Assembly: GCA_948567375.1 (NCBI GenBank)
Contig: OX419756.1
Location: 45,026,333 to 45,090,332 of the forward strand
Direction: 5' to 3'
DNA length: 64,000 nt
Source of the DNA: Lunularia cruciata
Taxonomy: Eukaryota > Streptophyta > Marchantiopsida > Lunulariales > Lunulariaceae
In this document: piece after piece, positions 43,600-55,670 of the stretch
Layout: every line of letters starts with the position of its first letter
How positions within the stretch are numbered: the stretch's first letter is position 1
Program-made: the position numbers and the translations under genes
Notes under the pieces: model-generated
What the model saw: only the letters and a program-made list of their open reading frames with translations
Database searches by the model: none
What the model was told of the DNA's origin: nothing

Positions 43600-44595
43600 C
43601 CTTGTGAGGGGTAAAGATCCATGTGGGAAGGATGCACAAGGACTATGATTGGACCACTTGGGATGCTCATGTGAGGCGAGTGCCCAAATCAACAATGGTG
43701 GCACTTGAGATTACGCACAATTCCTCTATCCCTTCATTGACCATTCTAGGGATATAGATCAAGTCATGGGAGTGGTTAGCATCTTAGGCGGGTTGTATTT
43801 TGGTGGGGTTATTTGAGATTAGTTTTCCATTTCTATGTTTATTCCATAGGCTACCTTTCAAACTCCATGATGAGGCTAGACATGCATTTTGCCTACCACT
43901 TGATCATTTGACACTTGATCCCTTGGACAAGTTAGCATTCCTCTTACTCCCTCAATGGTGCCTTCATTATGCTAGAGGGGGACAGGCAGTGCATAGAGAG
44001 ATGGCTGGTAGATTTCATCAATTACAAGCAAGAGATTGGGCTGCCTTACAAGAGGAGTTGGTTATGAACACAAGTTTTAGGAGACAGATTCTACTAAAGA
44101 ATACCTTAGAGTCCACTCAATTACAATGGTGTAAGACATTGGAGCAAGCAAGTGATTTTAGTAGAGCAACACGAGTGCTACATCCTTTGTCTATGGCTAG
44201 TCCCATTGACTATCTCTTCCTTACACTCACTACATCCTATGACAAAGAAAGGAATGCACTTAGAGGTCTTAGATTATGAGCTTGTCTTGATAGGTTGCTT
44301 TTTGCACAAGCATTGTGCACTGCCTCTCACCTCTCCTCAAGAGGCTTCTCAAGGATAGTATATGAGCATCTTAGAGATTGCTTTTAGGCAGATAATGCTT
44401 CTAGTGGATTTACAAAGCTATTTCAAGTGGCAGTAGTAGTAGGGAGGGGAGATATTCCAATGCACTTAGCCGAGTATTAGGGGCTAGTCAACTTATCAAA
44501 ATGGAGAAGGGCACGGGTGCATTAGACCTATTACCATTGGAGAGATCTTTTTGTGCTTGGTTAGCCGCTCCATTGTCTTTCAACATTGATCTCAC
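43600..44595 (+). pseudogene. Copy 2 polyprotein, N-terminal part and start of RT
   Basis: Equivalent to 1-870 of copy A plus upstream sequence. The frame reads through WEWLAS, GLFEISFPFLCLFHRL, LLPQWCLHYARGG and the linker SDFSRATRVLHPLSMASP, with stops and small deletions from about 44220. It breaks off at 44595 where the Copia element begins. No N-terminal zinc finger could be made out in 43500-43750. Confidence 0.75.
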
Positions 44596-44834
44596 TGTTA
44601 GGAGTTAACTCAGGTCTTGAGTAACTCGAGTTAGTCTGATTGTGATCAATTAGTCTAGGGCTGGTCTACTATATGTGCTTGCTAGTAGAAGCTCTTAGTG
44701 TCACATTAGTCTGATCATCAATAATGTTAATTATGTTCCCATGGACATAGCCTCATTCAGGCAAACCACATATTTTCTTGTGTAGACCATGGTGCATGCA
44801 TAACTTGTGTGTGTATTACTGAATTGGACAGTCA
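44596..44834 (+). repeat. Copia 5' LTR
   Basis: 239 bp, TG...CA ends, paired with 58658-58893. Confidence 0.9.
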
Positions 44835-44836
44835 AT

Positions 44837-44848
44837 TGGTATTAGAGA
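44837..44848 (+). other. Copia primer-binding site
   Basis: TGGTATTAGAGA two bases after the LTR, a variant of TGGTATCAGAGC (initiator tRNA-Met). Confidence 0.75.
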
Positions 44849-45781
44849 AAATCTGTTGACAATGTGCAACATTGTAGGATTCCCCATGATAGAGTTGATG
44901 GAACAAACAGGTTGTTGTTTGGAATGTATATGTAATATTGGTTGTCAAAGACAAAATTCATGAGGTTGTTGGCCAAGATGGTGTTGCTGTTGAGAAAATG
45001 GGCATTGTCAACCATTGATTTCTTGACTGATTACTCATCAAAGGAGGCAAAGGATGTGGTTGTCGAGGACGTAGAAGAGAAGAAGAGGAGATTCTATTAT
45101 TCTCACCTAGGCTGTTGAAAGTGGAGTGGGTATCAGAGATCTTGATCTTAGCAATCTATGACCAGGGAAACAAGGTTTGTGAGGAGAAGTCTCTTGCTGC
45201 TCTGAGAGCAAGCGGAGGGTGTGTTGCTTGTTTGTCATCTGCTAAAGAGAAGCAAGGATCCTATTAGAGGCCGTAGAGTGGTCCACACTAAGGAGGTTTA
45301 ATTTTCTTAAGCTGTTTGTGAGATCAAGTCCCCTTTGTGTGGCCTTTTCCAATGAGCCAAGGTACTTGGGTTTTGTTTTGGCAGTCTGGAGAAAAAGCAC
45401 TCGTGTTTTTTCAGGCAGGACCGTCTTCTATCTGTAGTCGTTCAGTTGAAAGCAAAGCTGGGCCGATTGGACTTGGGAGGGGGATTGGTGGCTTGGCATC
45501 CTAAAGATTGGCCGAGGACGGAGGAATGCATGATTGAGGAAAGAGGAAGCGTGACCAAAGAAAAGCTCCGGCTCCTCATACTGATATGCTTCCCTCCATT
45601 GATCTACTTTCATCTGGGGAGTAAATTCTTTCCAAACCATCTGCTGAGAATCTTCTTTCAGGTGTTAGTCTCACGTCTGTCGTTGGTCGGTATGGTTTTG
45701 TTCAATCTAGGCTTGTTAGATCCTGTGGTCTCCCTCTGTTGATTGGAGTTAACCTTCTAGACCCTGCCAGAAAATTAGACT
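44849..45781. other. Copia leader, mostly unassigned
   Basis: Unusually long leader before gag. The minus-strand segment about 45430-45780 may continue the captured phosphatase fragment (it contains PERRFSADGLERIYSPDES in one frame), but this is weaker than the part at 45782-46140. The stretch 44849-45430 matches nothing I recognise. Confidence 0.4.
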
Positions 45782-46140
45782 CTAGTAAGGAACATATCTT
45801 GTCATCACTTGCAACTCCTTAATAATTTCATCTATATCTATCTCAAGAATATCCGATACACAAACATCCTTCCAAGGCAAGTGGGAAGCACTCTGACACT
45901 TCCCCCTATAAGCGGAGCAATGGTTGTTCAGAGGTTCACGTATTAACTTCTCCCACTTTGCTGCTGGTCCTTCATCCTCAACACACAATACATTCCATGC
46001 ATTTAAAGGAACAATCTCTTGGAAACCTAGAACATATATGTCTGCTTCTTGATAACTATCGAGCCATTCTTCAAGATCCAGTCTGTCAGGAGGAGGTTTA
46101 CCAGCAACATTCCATGTTCCTTTGGGAACATGGTTTCTCA
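45782..46140 (-). pseudogene. Captured fragment of a plant type I inositol-polyphosphate 5-phosphatase
   Basis: Antisense to the Copia element. The minus strand reads GTWNVAGKPPPDRLDLEEWL, then ADIYVLGFQEIVPLNAWNVL, then EDEGPAAKWEKLI and further to a stop at 45782. TWNVxGK and GFQEIVPLNAGNVL are hallmark sequences at the start of the catalytic (endonuclease/exonuclease/phosphatase-fold) domain of plant 5-phosphatases, which remove the 5-phosphate from inositol phosphates and phosphoinositides. The GFQEI Glu, a metal ligand in this fold, is present. Only the first part of the domain is here; upstream the frame stops. About 115 codons without a break is long for such decayed surroundings, suggesting recent capture or past constraint. 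Confidence 0.8.
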
Positions 46141-46556
46141 GTCATTCAAACATAAGCTTTGAAAGGAACAATCCCTACCAGCTGGATGCATGAAAATTGG
46201 AGAAGATATGGAGATTTCTAATCAAGGATTTGCACATCCAAAAATATTGTGAGTGTTCTAAAGTTTTGATCAATGCTGCCAAGAAATTTCCTAAGTGATG
46301 CATACAGCAATATATGTCATTGCTGTCTTTATAAGACAACGGAAGGTCCAACTTCTATGTATCATAGACATCTTTGAAAGCACGCTGACTCCAAGATAAG
46401 TTGAGCTTTACTTTCAAAAGCTGCTCATAGAAGGGAGCTTCTTCTTGAGCAAGTCTCTTCATTGCTACTTTCACAAATCCAGGAAAGACCCTATAAGGTA
46501 CTGAAGTGTAGTCAGGTCAGAAATGTCAATAGGAGGTCCACCTCCACAATTGCATC

Positions 46557-47512
46557 ATGTTTGAGGACAAGTTTGGAGGCATGAGTTTGGAGATGGCAGT
46601 CATGACGACTAGAGGTGCCAAATTTGACATTGCCAAGTACGATGGATGCTCCAATTATCTCTTGTGGGGGCGTCAAGTGAAAGGCATGCTCAAGGCCAAC
46701 GGTTTTGGGAAATTGTTGAGACCCAAGACCAATTTGGTGTTAGAGGATGATTGGAACAACATGTAGGAGATAGTTGTACATACATTGGTTTTACATCTGC
46801 AACCACATGTCATAAAGCAGTTGGGTGACCACAAGGACTGCATTACTCTTTTTGATGAGCTACAACAAAAGTACCATCAGAAAGAGCTATCAAATTGTCT
46901 CTACACATCCTTGAAGCTGATGAGCTTCAAGATGAAGGAAAATGGGATCAAGATACAAGATCATATCGACGCATTCAATGATCTTGTTGTGGACTTGCAG
47001 AATCTTGGAGAGGACCTAAGTGATGAGAGAAAGGCTCTGCACCGCTTGAGTTCTCTCCCTACATCCTACCAATCCTTGTCACAAGTGTTACTACATTGTG
47101 ATAGGAAGCCCATCACCTACAATGAGGTAGTGAGTGCTCTGTTAATAGGTGATCTTCAACAAAAGATGATGTTACCTTCTCAACCCTTGACTACTTTAGG
47201 AATAGTGTTGAATGTAAATCATGGAAGGAATCAAAGGCAAATAGATGGTGGGGAACAGAGATCTAAGACTAGATCTTGGTTTAGAGAGAGATCCCAAGAC
47301 TGTATAAGACCATGCTTTGTTGTAAGTGTGGCAAAGCTGGTCACCTCAAGAGAGATTGTCATGGCAAAGCAGTCAAGCCTTCATTTGCAAATGTGGCAAA
47401 AGACAACAAGGAAGAAGAAGAGGATGCCTGCTTGATGATGACTATGCTCTATGATGCCATTGGTATGCACTTTGCACTTCATTTCAATGAAGAAGAGATG
47501 AATGGATTCTAG
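46557..47512 (+). pseudogene. Copia gag with zinc knuckle
   Basis: Reads FDIAKYDGCSNYLLWGRQVK, a TAG at 46764-46766, then the capsid region (FDELQQKYHQKEL, LHRLSSLPTSYQSL) to 47435. After a frameshift, the knuckle CCKCGKAGHLKRDC (C-x2-C-x4-H-x4-C) lies near 47315-47356. Confidence 0.85.
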
Positions 47513-48538
47513 ATTGTGCTTGTTCATACCATATGTGCTATAGAAGAAAGTTCTTTAATTCTTACTCAATATCAAATGGTCCAGTTTTGATGGGGAATGA
47601 GCACCTTGGTCAAATTGTAAAAATTGGATCTATTAAGATTCAAATGTTTGATGGTCTTGTGCGCACATTGACTTATGTTATGCATATCCATGACATGAGG
47701 AAGAACTTGATATCTCTTGGTGTGTTAGACACAAATGGTCATCAATGGAAAGTAGTTGATGGTGTACTTTGAGTCATGGCTAGGAGAAAAGTCATCTTGA
47801 AGGGAAATAGGCACAAGAATCTTTACGTGCTAGATGGCAACACTATTTGTGGAGAAGCTTATGCTACTAGATCTCATGATATGATTGACTACTTGTGGCA
47901 TTCAAGGTTAGGACAGATTAGTGAGAAGAGCATGTCTATTCTTTGCAAGAAAGGCATTATTTCTACAATACGGTCTAGTACCTTATAATTCTGTAGCCAT
48001 TATGTACTAAGGAAGCAGCATTGAACTGATTTTGGCTTCGGAACTCATAGTTCCAAAAAATTTATTGACTATATACATAATAACATATGGGAGCCATTCC
48101 CTACTCCATCACATTCTAGAAAGCTATACTACGTATATTTCATCAATGATTATTTGAGGTTTGCATGGATTTATTTCCTACATCAGAAGTGTGAGGTCCT
48201 TGTCATTTTCAAGAAGTAGAAAGCCCAAGGTGAGACTCTGACTGGTAAGAAAGTGAGAGTTTTACAATCAAAGAATGGTAAGGAATAAACTTCTAAAAAA
48301 TTTGAGATGTGTTATCAACAAGAGGGGATAACTCATCATCTCACTATAGTATAAACTCCATACTAAAAGGGTGTTTCTGCATAGCTCAATCACTATTGGA
48401 GCGGATGAGGAGTATGTTGAGCCAATCAGGTTTATCACATGTTTTGGGCCGAAGCTGTCAATACTACAACTTACTTAGTAAATCTTTCTCCTACCAGTGT
48501 GATTCATTACATGACATTGTTCAAGATGAGGCATGGAC
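47513..48538 (+). pseudogene. Copia protease and integrase remnant
   Basis: The protease segment reads WILDCACSYH (starting at about 47506), so the catalytic D-S-G is lost. The gag-pre-integrase region includes LWHSRLGQISEKSMSILCKKG near 47895-47960. The integrase core follows with many stops (IHNNIWEPFPTPSHSRKLYY, YFINDYLRFAWIYFL). It ends in DEAWT where the Gypsy begins and resumes at 56361. Confidence 0.8.
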
Positions 48539-49230
48539 TGTAACACCCATTTGTGCATGTGTGTGGTATTGTGATATTTAGCTTGGTATTACAAGTACTT
48601 AAGAGATATTATTTATATAGAGATAAAGGATGGTTCTATATTAATCATGGTTCTCTAAAGTTAGTCATAGCTAAGATAGAGGGGACCTTACTTTAGAGGA
48701 AGTAAAAAAGATGAGCACCACTATTTTGGATTTTAGTGTGTTGACTTGGTATTATTCCTAGGTGTTTGGCTTTGAGGAAAGAGTTGAGAAGTCTTGGGCC
48801 CGCAAGCCTTTTTGTTTTGGATTCTTCTTTAGTCCAAGGATAGCCCATGTGAAGGAATCCTTGACTTAGTGGTTGAGTCAAGATAAGACCACATGCTTAG
48901 GGGAATATGCCCATGTGAATGGATATTCCTTTCTACTTTTTGACTTTACTTGACTTTTAGTCTAGTAACTTGAGTTACTATGGTAATTAGTAACTTTGGT
49001 ATGTATTTATTTCAAAAGTATATAAACAAGGGGTGAGGAGGTACTCATCATCCTTTCATTTGCAACTATCTCTCTCTCTTTGAGTTCTCTAGTGAGCAAT
49101 GTCTTGAGTCTTGGAGTGTTAGCCTTGGAAGAGTATGATGGAGTTCGGGTTCCTTGCCTTCTTAGTCCATGGTGTGCTACCATAATAACTATCAGAGGTT
49201 CATCTTGAGTGAGAAACATGCCGGCTCACA
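48539..49230 (+). repeat. Gypsy 5' LTR
   Basis: 692 bp. A probable TATA box is TATATAAACA near 49018-49027, followed by the R region. Confidence 0.9.
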
Positions 49231-49234
49231 TTTT

Positions 49235-49250
49235 TGGTTCCGTTTCCGGG
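49235..49250 (+). other. Gypsy primer-binding site
   Basis: TGGTTCCGTTTCCGGG five bases after the LTR, a variant of the TGGCGCCGTTGCCGGGGA site used with tRNA-Asp by many plant Gypsy elements. Confidence 0.55.
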
Positions 49251-50078
49251 ACCTCTCTAGAAGGCAAGATAATGTTCCGCGTTCAATTCTACATTAGGCA
49301 GAAGGAGGCTATGAGAGCTCACTTGGAGAGAACATTAGGAGAGGAGAGGGTTGAACTTATGTTAGAGAACCAAGATCCATTTTTATACCTTGTAGTTCAT
49401 TATGATGTCTTTGAGTTGATTTTGTACATCTTGTACACATGAGAGGAATTGGAGAGATTGTGTGAGGTGGATTGCAGATTTTGGGGATTAAGGTAATTTT
49501 GGGCAAAATCTCAAGTTTGAGATCTGGAATTGAAATTTCTAAACATGATAGCTTGGGTTATCTTTCATTTATCACACTTGAAATTATTATGAGAGCTACT
49601 ATGCGCACTAGGCTAGAATTTTTGGAAGTTGATAGAGTAAAGTGCTCCCGCAACTGCATGCTCTCTGGAAAATTGTACAAAGTCTGCCATTTCTTCAATT
49701 TTTAGTGAATTTTCATGAACATTTCCAAGAGAATTCAGTGCATTGCATCCTACTTGCTGCCACAAAAATTAGAGAGAGATCTTTTTTGCACAGGGAGTTA
49801 TGAGTTTTTGAAGTGAGGGGGGTGGTTTTTAGACCAAATCTGAAATATGTGTGCTGAATAGAAAGGTGTCTAGGCCAAATGGCTCAATGAAAAGATCTGA
49901 AATTTTGCAAGGAAGGATGCTCTAGAGTTGTGATCAAGTGAAAAATTTCAAAGGACTGTAACATACTGGTTGGGAGATTTGAGTGACATTGTGAGGAAGG
50001 GTTAATTCTGCAGAGTGGAGATCTCATGCATGAGGAGTTTGAGATCAACAAAAAGCATGTTTGAGTGTTTAGATTCAT
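49251..50078. other. Gypsy leader
   Basis: Between the primer site and the zinc-knuckle ORF. Partly open frames (49209-49442, 49472-49705) without recognisable domains. Confidence 0.4.
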
Positions 50079-50087
50079 CTTGGGAAC

Positions 50088-50523
50088 ATGGAGGGTCATC
50101 AAGAGTGGAAATTGAGATTATGCAAGGTTCCCCAAGGGTTTGAGGTGATTGTAGGGGTGGATTTGAGGAAAAGAGAGTTTACAATAGAATTTGAAGAGAG
50201 TGTTGATAGGATCCCAAAACCTACACCACTTGGAGGAAAAAGTGAGTCTAAGTGCTTTCTGTGTGGAGAAGGGACATAAGGCAAGTTCATGTCCATTGAC
50301 CTTTGAGAGCAAGAGATTGAGGGAAAGGAGAGGATTACTTGACTTGGGTTTGCATGTTGGACCTTCTTCACCAAGATTGGGAGGGAGAAGATCTAAGACC
50401 AAGGAGTTGTGTGAGGTTTGTGGAGTTGAAGGACTTCCAAAAGGACATGAGTGTAGTGGAGTAAAATCACTTTTGGAAACTTTGGTGAAGTATCTTGGAG
50501 AGAGTCTTAGTACAGCTATATAA
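50088..50523 (+). pseudogene. Extra zinc-knuckle ORF upstream of gag
   Basis: Starts at ATG 50088 and reads GFEVIVGVDLRKREFTIEFE, then KCFLCGE; a one-base shift near 50270 continues as KGHKASSCPL, rebuilding a C-x2-C-x4-H-x4-C knuckle across the shift. A second Cys/His group CEVCGVEGLPKGHEC lies near 50412-50455. The layout resembles the DUF4283/zinc-knuckle proteins of plant retroelements, but that link is tentative. It is separate from the gag knuckle at about 51640, so the element carries two knuckle proteins. Confidence 0.5.
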
Positions 50524-50795
50524 ATACTACCACCTTCATCAACTAGTTCTCAAGATTAGTGATGGAGATAATCTTTCAACTTATGGAAAAACTATCCACG
50601 AGGGTTTGATTAATATGCACTCTAGGATTTGATGTTGCTATAGAAATCTTGGAGCAACCTAAAACTTTTGTGTTCCCTAGGGTGGATTACTCTCAAATGG
50701 TGTTAGTCATGTATATACTCTATTAGTTATAGAGTGAGAGAAAAGAAAAGAGAAAAAGAAAAATTGAGAGAAGAGAAAGATAGTAAGAGGTTAAG

Positions 50796-52044
50796 ATGGG
50801 GAAACTTCCGGTTTTCTTTGGCAAGGATGGAGAAGATATGGAGGTCTTTGTGAGAGACTTCAAGAGAGCTTGCATAGGAAACAATGAGAGGAGGAAGAAT
50901 GAGTGGGCCTCATTATTACCAGATTTCTTTGAGGATGCAGCACTTACATGGTATGAGTCAGAATACCAAAAGAGAGAGAGGAGAGATGGGGAAGAGGAGT
51001 CTTGGGAGACTTTGACTTCAGCACTCATTGAGAAATTTTTTCCCGATGAGAGTTATGAGAGATTGATGAGTGAGGTTACATTTCTCAAGCAAGGAGATGG
51101 AGAGAAAGTGAGAGTCTATGTGGAAAGAGTGGAAAAGTTGGAGTCCGAATTTTGCATAGTGTTGAGGAAGGGTGGGGATGATGTGGAGACTACAATGATT
51201 GGCATAGGGGCCATGCTCACCAAGAATTCTGTGGGAGGGTTGAGACCACAAATTAGAAGCAAGGTGAGATATGAGAAACCTTCTTCCAAGGTTGAAGCTA
51301 TCAAGATTGCAATTTGTATGGAGGAGAGTTTGGAAGGGGATGAGAGTGATTTGGTGGTGAAAGAGGTTGTGCATCCTCCTCAAAGCTACAAGTATGGTGG
51401 AAATTCTGATACTTTGGTGACAAGGGTTACACCACAAGTAGTAGTTGCTCCAATTCTTGCACCTCCACCAAAGGATCCACTTCAAACCATCATAGAACAA
51501 CTTGCGGATCTCAAGATCAATGTGGTACAACTATGGGAGAAGAGAGAGGTGGATCAGAATGTAGGGAGAGGGTCGAGGAGTTATGGAAACTATCCATATA
51601 GAGGAGTTCAACCAGCCAACAATTTCAATGATAGAAATTGTTTTTGGTTGTGGAGGAAGAGGCCATATCCAAAGGAATTGCCTAAATTCCACTTACCATG
51701 GAGGAAGGGGTTATGAGAGAGCCAATAGAGGGAAAGAGGGAGGTAGTGAAACCCAAGTGGCTCCTAATCCCAACAAAGATAAGGGGATAGCATCCATAGA
51801 TGTGGTGGAGAGCAAGTATGAGATGGGAGAGTGCTCAAACTCCAAGAGTCTTAATTTGGAGCTTTTGGCACAAGAGAAGAAAAGAGCTCATTTTGCAGAG
51901 GATGTTCACTCTTCTCAAGGATTTACTCCAAGCAAAGATACTCCTATGTCTACTAGGAGCACTTGCACCTCAACACCATCAACAACAAAGACTCCAAGGA
52001 AGAAGTTGGGGATGGAGGATTTCTTGATTTCAAAGCAACAATGA
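50796..52044 (+). pseudogene. Gypsy gag
   Basis: From ATG 50796: KLPVFFGKDGEDMEVFVRDF, DFFEDAALTWYESEY and ALIEKFFPDESYERL, the retrotransposon-gag capsid pattern. An extra T near 51640 shifts the frame; after it the knuckle CFGCGGRGHIQRNC reads correctly and continues in a Ser/Thr/Lys-rich tail to a TGA at 52042-52044. Confidence 0.88.
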
Positions 52045-52053
52045 AACTACAAT

Positions 52054-52659
52054 GTGTTGGAGGATGTTGGTAGTCACAAGGCTAACATCACAATGGGCCA
52101 ATTGATTGCTATGAACCCTACCTTGAGAAAGGAGCTTAGAGGTGGTTTGAGTTCTACAAGGAGCAAGAGGAAGAAGAAGGCAAAAGTTCCAGTATCAATG
52201 GGGATGGTGGATGCCAAGCCAACACCATGGGAGGCTTGTGAATATGCCTCCAAGATTGATGTGAGAGTGAATGGTCACAACATCAAGGATGCATTGGTTG
52301 ATAGAGGATTACTAGTGAATGCCATGTCAAAAAGGTTGATGAAGAAGTTGAGTATGATACCCTCAAGACTTTCAACATTTGTGGTGAGCATGGCAAACAA
52401 GCAACAAGTTTGACCAGTAGGGGTGATGGATAAAGTGGTAGTTTCAGTTGTGGGAGTTCAAAATCTCATGACTTTCCAAGTCTTGAAGGATTCAAGCTAT
52501 GACTTACTTCTTGGGAGGCCATGGTCGAGAGCAGCACGCACAATTGATCGATTGCACAAAGGGTGCTTGAGGATTGGGCCATCAAACCATAGAGTCACAA
52601 TTCCTATGACTAACACCACCAACACTTCACATTCAGATACACCATCTTCTGATTATTAG
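52054..52659 (+). pseudogene. Gypsy protease, active-site motif altered
   Basis: Same frame as gag after its stop. The catalytic segment reads ALVDRGLLVNAMS where D-S/T-G is required. AGA for Arg is one base from AGT/AGC for Ser. The second conserved part, SSYDLLLGRPW, is intact. In-frame TGA at 52411-52413 and TAG at 52657-52659. Confidence 0.8.
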
Positions 52660-52689
52660 GAATCAGATTCTGAAGAAGGAGCTTCAGGT

Positions 52690-54503
52690 GTGGATACAAG
52701 CATGGAAGAGGAGATTTCCATGGAGGAGGATGAATCTGAATCTGATTCAGATGTGTACCCTTTGTGTGCTATGGATTTTGCACCTAAGCCAGAGGTTTTG
52801 AAGGACCCAGATAAATCACCATTGACACTTGAGGAGGTAGAGAGAAGGTTATCTACCCTCAAGTATGGTCCAAATGTTACCAAGGAGGAGAAGGTGAAAT
52901 TTGAGGAGATTTTATGCAAGTTCATCCATGTGTTTGCTTTTAGTTACAAGGATTTGAAGGAAGTCACCTTGGAGGAGCACAAGATAGAGGTGGAGTCACA
53001 TGCAAGACCAATCCGCCAAAAGCAACATCGCATTAGCCCACCAATATCTTTGGTTGTGAAGGAGGAGATTGATAAGCTCAAGGAGGCTGGATTTATCTTT
53101 GAGGTAGAGAATTCAAAATGGGTGTCTCCAATTGTCATTGTGAAGAAAAAGAATGGCAAGCTTTGGGTATGTGTGGATTACAAGAAGCTCAATGCTGTTA
53201 CCAAGAAGGACTACTACCCATTGCCATTTATTGATGAGATCTTGGAGGAGGTTGCAGGTCATGAGAGGTACAATTTTGGAGATGGTTATAGTGGATACAA
53301 CCAAATCAAGATTGCACCAGAGCATCAACAACTCACCACGTTCACCACACCTTGGGGAACTTACGCTTTCAAGGTCATGCCTTTTGGGCTTTGCAATGCT
53401 CCAGCCACATTCCAACGGTTCATGAACAAGGTATTTGAACCTTTCATTGTGAAATTTGTGAGAGACTTCATTGATGACTTTTGTGTCTATGGGAGCAAGG
53501 AGGAGCACTTTGAGCACCTAATCAAAGTCTTGCAATGCTTGGATGAGGCAAATGCATCACTCAACCCAGAGAAGTGCATTTTGGATGTGAAGAAGGTCTA
53601 ATTTTAGGGCACATCATCTCCAAGGATGGAATAGGAGTTGATCCTAAGAAGGTGAGGAAAATCTCAGACCTTCCATTCCCTTCAAGCTTGACAAAGTTAT
53701 GCCAATTCTTGGAGATGGTTGGATACTATAGGAGGTTCATCTTTTCATTTTCCAACAAGGCTTATGCATTGACCATCTACATGAAGAAAGGTGTAGATAA
53801 CATGGTGATTTTGGAGGACAAGGAGGCTCTCAAAGCTTTTGAGGAGCTCAAGCAATCCCTTGTTGTAGCTCCAATTCTTGCTAAACCTGATTGGAGTAAG
53901 CCTTTCATCCTCTACACTGATGCTTCTAATGTAGCTATAGGATGCACTCTTAGTCAATTAGACCAAGATGGGCATGATCATCCAATAGCTTATACTAATA
54001 GGCAGATGGTTTCAGCAGAGAAGAACTACTCTGTCACGGAGAGAGAAGGGTTGGCAGTGATCTTTGGTCTCAAGAAGTTTAGACACTACTTGATTGGAGG
54101 GAAAGCCACCATTGTCACGGATCACAAGGCTTTAAAGTACATCTTCAACAAGCCTAATTTTGAAGGGAGACTAGCAAGGTGGATGATACTCTTGTTTGAG
54201 TATGACTACACCATTGAGGATAGGCCAAGAAAGAAACATGCAAATGCTGATTTGTTATCTAGAGCCTATGATCATGATGGAGATGAGCCAGTGGATGATT
54301 CCTTCCCGGATGAGGAGCTCATGACAATCTTAGTCACTCAAGAGGTTCCAATGGAGTACAAGGAGATTGTGGATTTTGTGACAAGAGGTAACTATCCAGA
54401 AGGGATGCATGCTAGGGAGAGGAAGGCCCTTGTAGCAAGATCTAGACCTTACACAATGGTGGAGGATATTCTTTTTCACCAAGGAGCAGATGGTCTACTT
54501 TGA
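52690..54503 (+). pseudogene. Gypsy reverse transcriptase and RNase H
   Basis: RT shows SPIVIVKKKNGKLWVCVDY, MPFGLCNAPATFQRFMNKV and the catalytic FIDDF near 53470-53484. A frameshift near 53585 precedes LGHIISKDGI. RNase H shows ILYTDASNVAIGCTL, the Glu in SVTEREGLAV and VTDHKAL. A TGA at 54501-54503 separates it from integrase. Confidence 0.92.
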
Positions 54504-54509
54504 AGAGCA

Positions 54510-55622
54510 GTGGGTAAGGAAGAGTCTATCCTACGCATAAAGGAGTTTCATGAAGGTTTAGTATGTGGAGGACACTTTGCAGGAAAGGTGACTGCTTTCA
54601 AGATTCTAAATGCAGGTTACCATTGGAGAGGAATTTTCAAGGATTGTCTTGATTATTGCAAAACTTGTCATGTTCGTCAAGCTTTTGCTAGGAAGTCTAT
54701 ATCCACTCCATCACTTAGATCAATTCCATTGCTAGGACCTTTTGAGAAGTCGGGAATTGATTTTGTAGGTCCTCCCAATAGAACCCCAAGGAACAATTGC
54801 TACATTGTGGTAGTTACTGATTACCTTACCAAGTGGGTTGAGGCTAGACCATTGAGGGACAAGAATGAAGATGAAGTGGGTAGATTTCTTTATGAACGCA
54901 TTATCACTAGGTTTAGATGCCCTTTTGAGTTGGTATTTGATAGAGGAGGAGAGTTTACAGGAAGCATTACTACAGCCATGCTACAACATTTCTCTATCAC
55001 ACATAGAGTAGCTACATCCTATAAGCCAAATTCCAATGGCTTGGCAGAGAGAACCAATCAGACCTTGTGCATGATGTTGGCCAAAGATGCAGAAATGGAG
55101 GGGGCTAAACATCATTGGGACAAGAGGATTCATGCAGTTTTGTGGAAGTATAGAACAACCATGAAGACTTCCACTGGATATTCTCCATTTCAATTGGTGT
55201 ATGGTATTGAGTCTACCTTACCTATTCACTTTGATCTTCCTACCTTCCAAAGCATTCATAGGAGATTGAAAAAAGCATAAGGAGGTGATGTAGAGAAGTC
55301 AAGGAAGGATCAACTCATGGAGTTGGAAGAGGCAAGAGTAGTTACTATGGTTCGAGTGGAGCAAGCCCAAAGGAAACAAAAGGAGAGCTATGACAAGAGG
55401 CAAGGCAAGAAGAAGGTGGAGACTTTCAAAGAAGGTGTTTGGGTAATATTGTTTGATTCCATTCGATTCAAGAGAGTGAAAAAGAAGTTTTTGCCTAAGT
55501 ACTTTGGACCTTTCATAGTGGAGAAGGTGTGGGGCAATTACACCTATGATCTCAAGGAGTTGGGAGGAAGATACTTTGATAGGATTAACCATGATAAGTT
55601 GAAGATGTACCATAGAAAGTAG
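54510..55622 (+). pseudogene. Gypsy integrase
   Basis: HHCC finger (HEGLVCGGH and CKTC) at the start. Catalytic triad: Asp in GIDFVG, Asp in VFDRGGEFTG, Glu in NGLAERTNQ. One TAA at 55278-55280 interrupts the frame before the C-terminal part, which holds KYFGPFIVEKVWGNYTYDL and shows no chromodomain. Ends at 55622, about 50 bp before the 3' LTR. Confidence 0.9.
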
Positions 55623-55658
55623 AGAGACCTTCACTTTGAGGACAAAGTGAAAACTTAG

Positions 55659-55670
55659 TTTGGGGGTAAA
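55659..55670 (+). other. Gypsy polypurine tract
   Basis: TTTGGGGGTAAA immediately before the 3' LTR. Confidence 0.75.
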
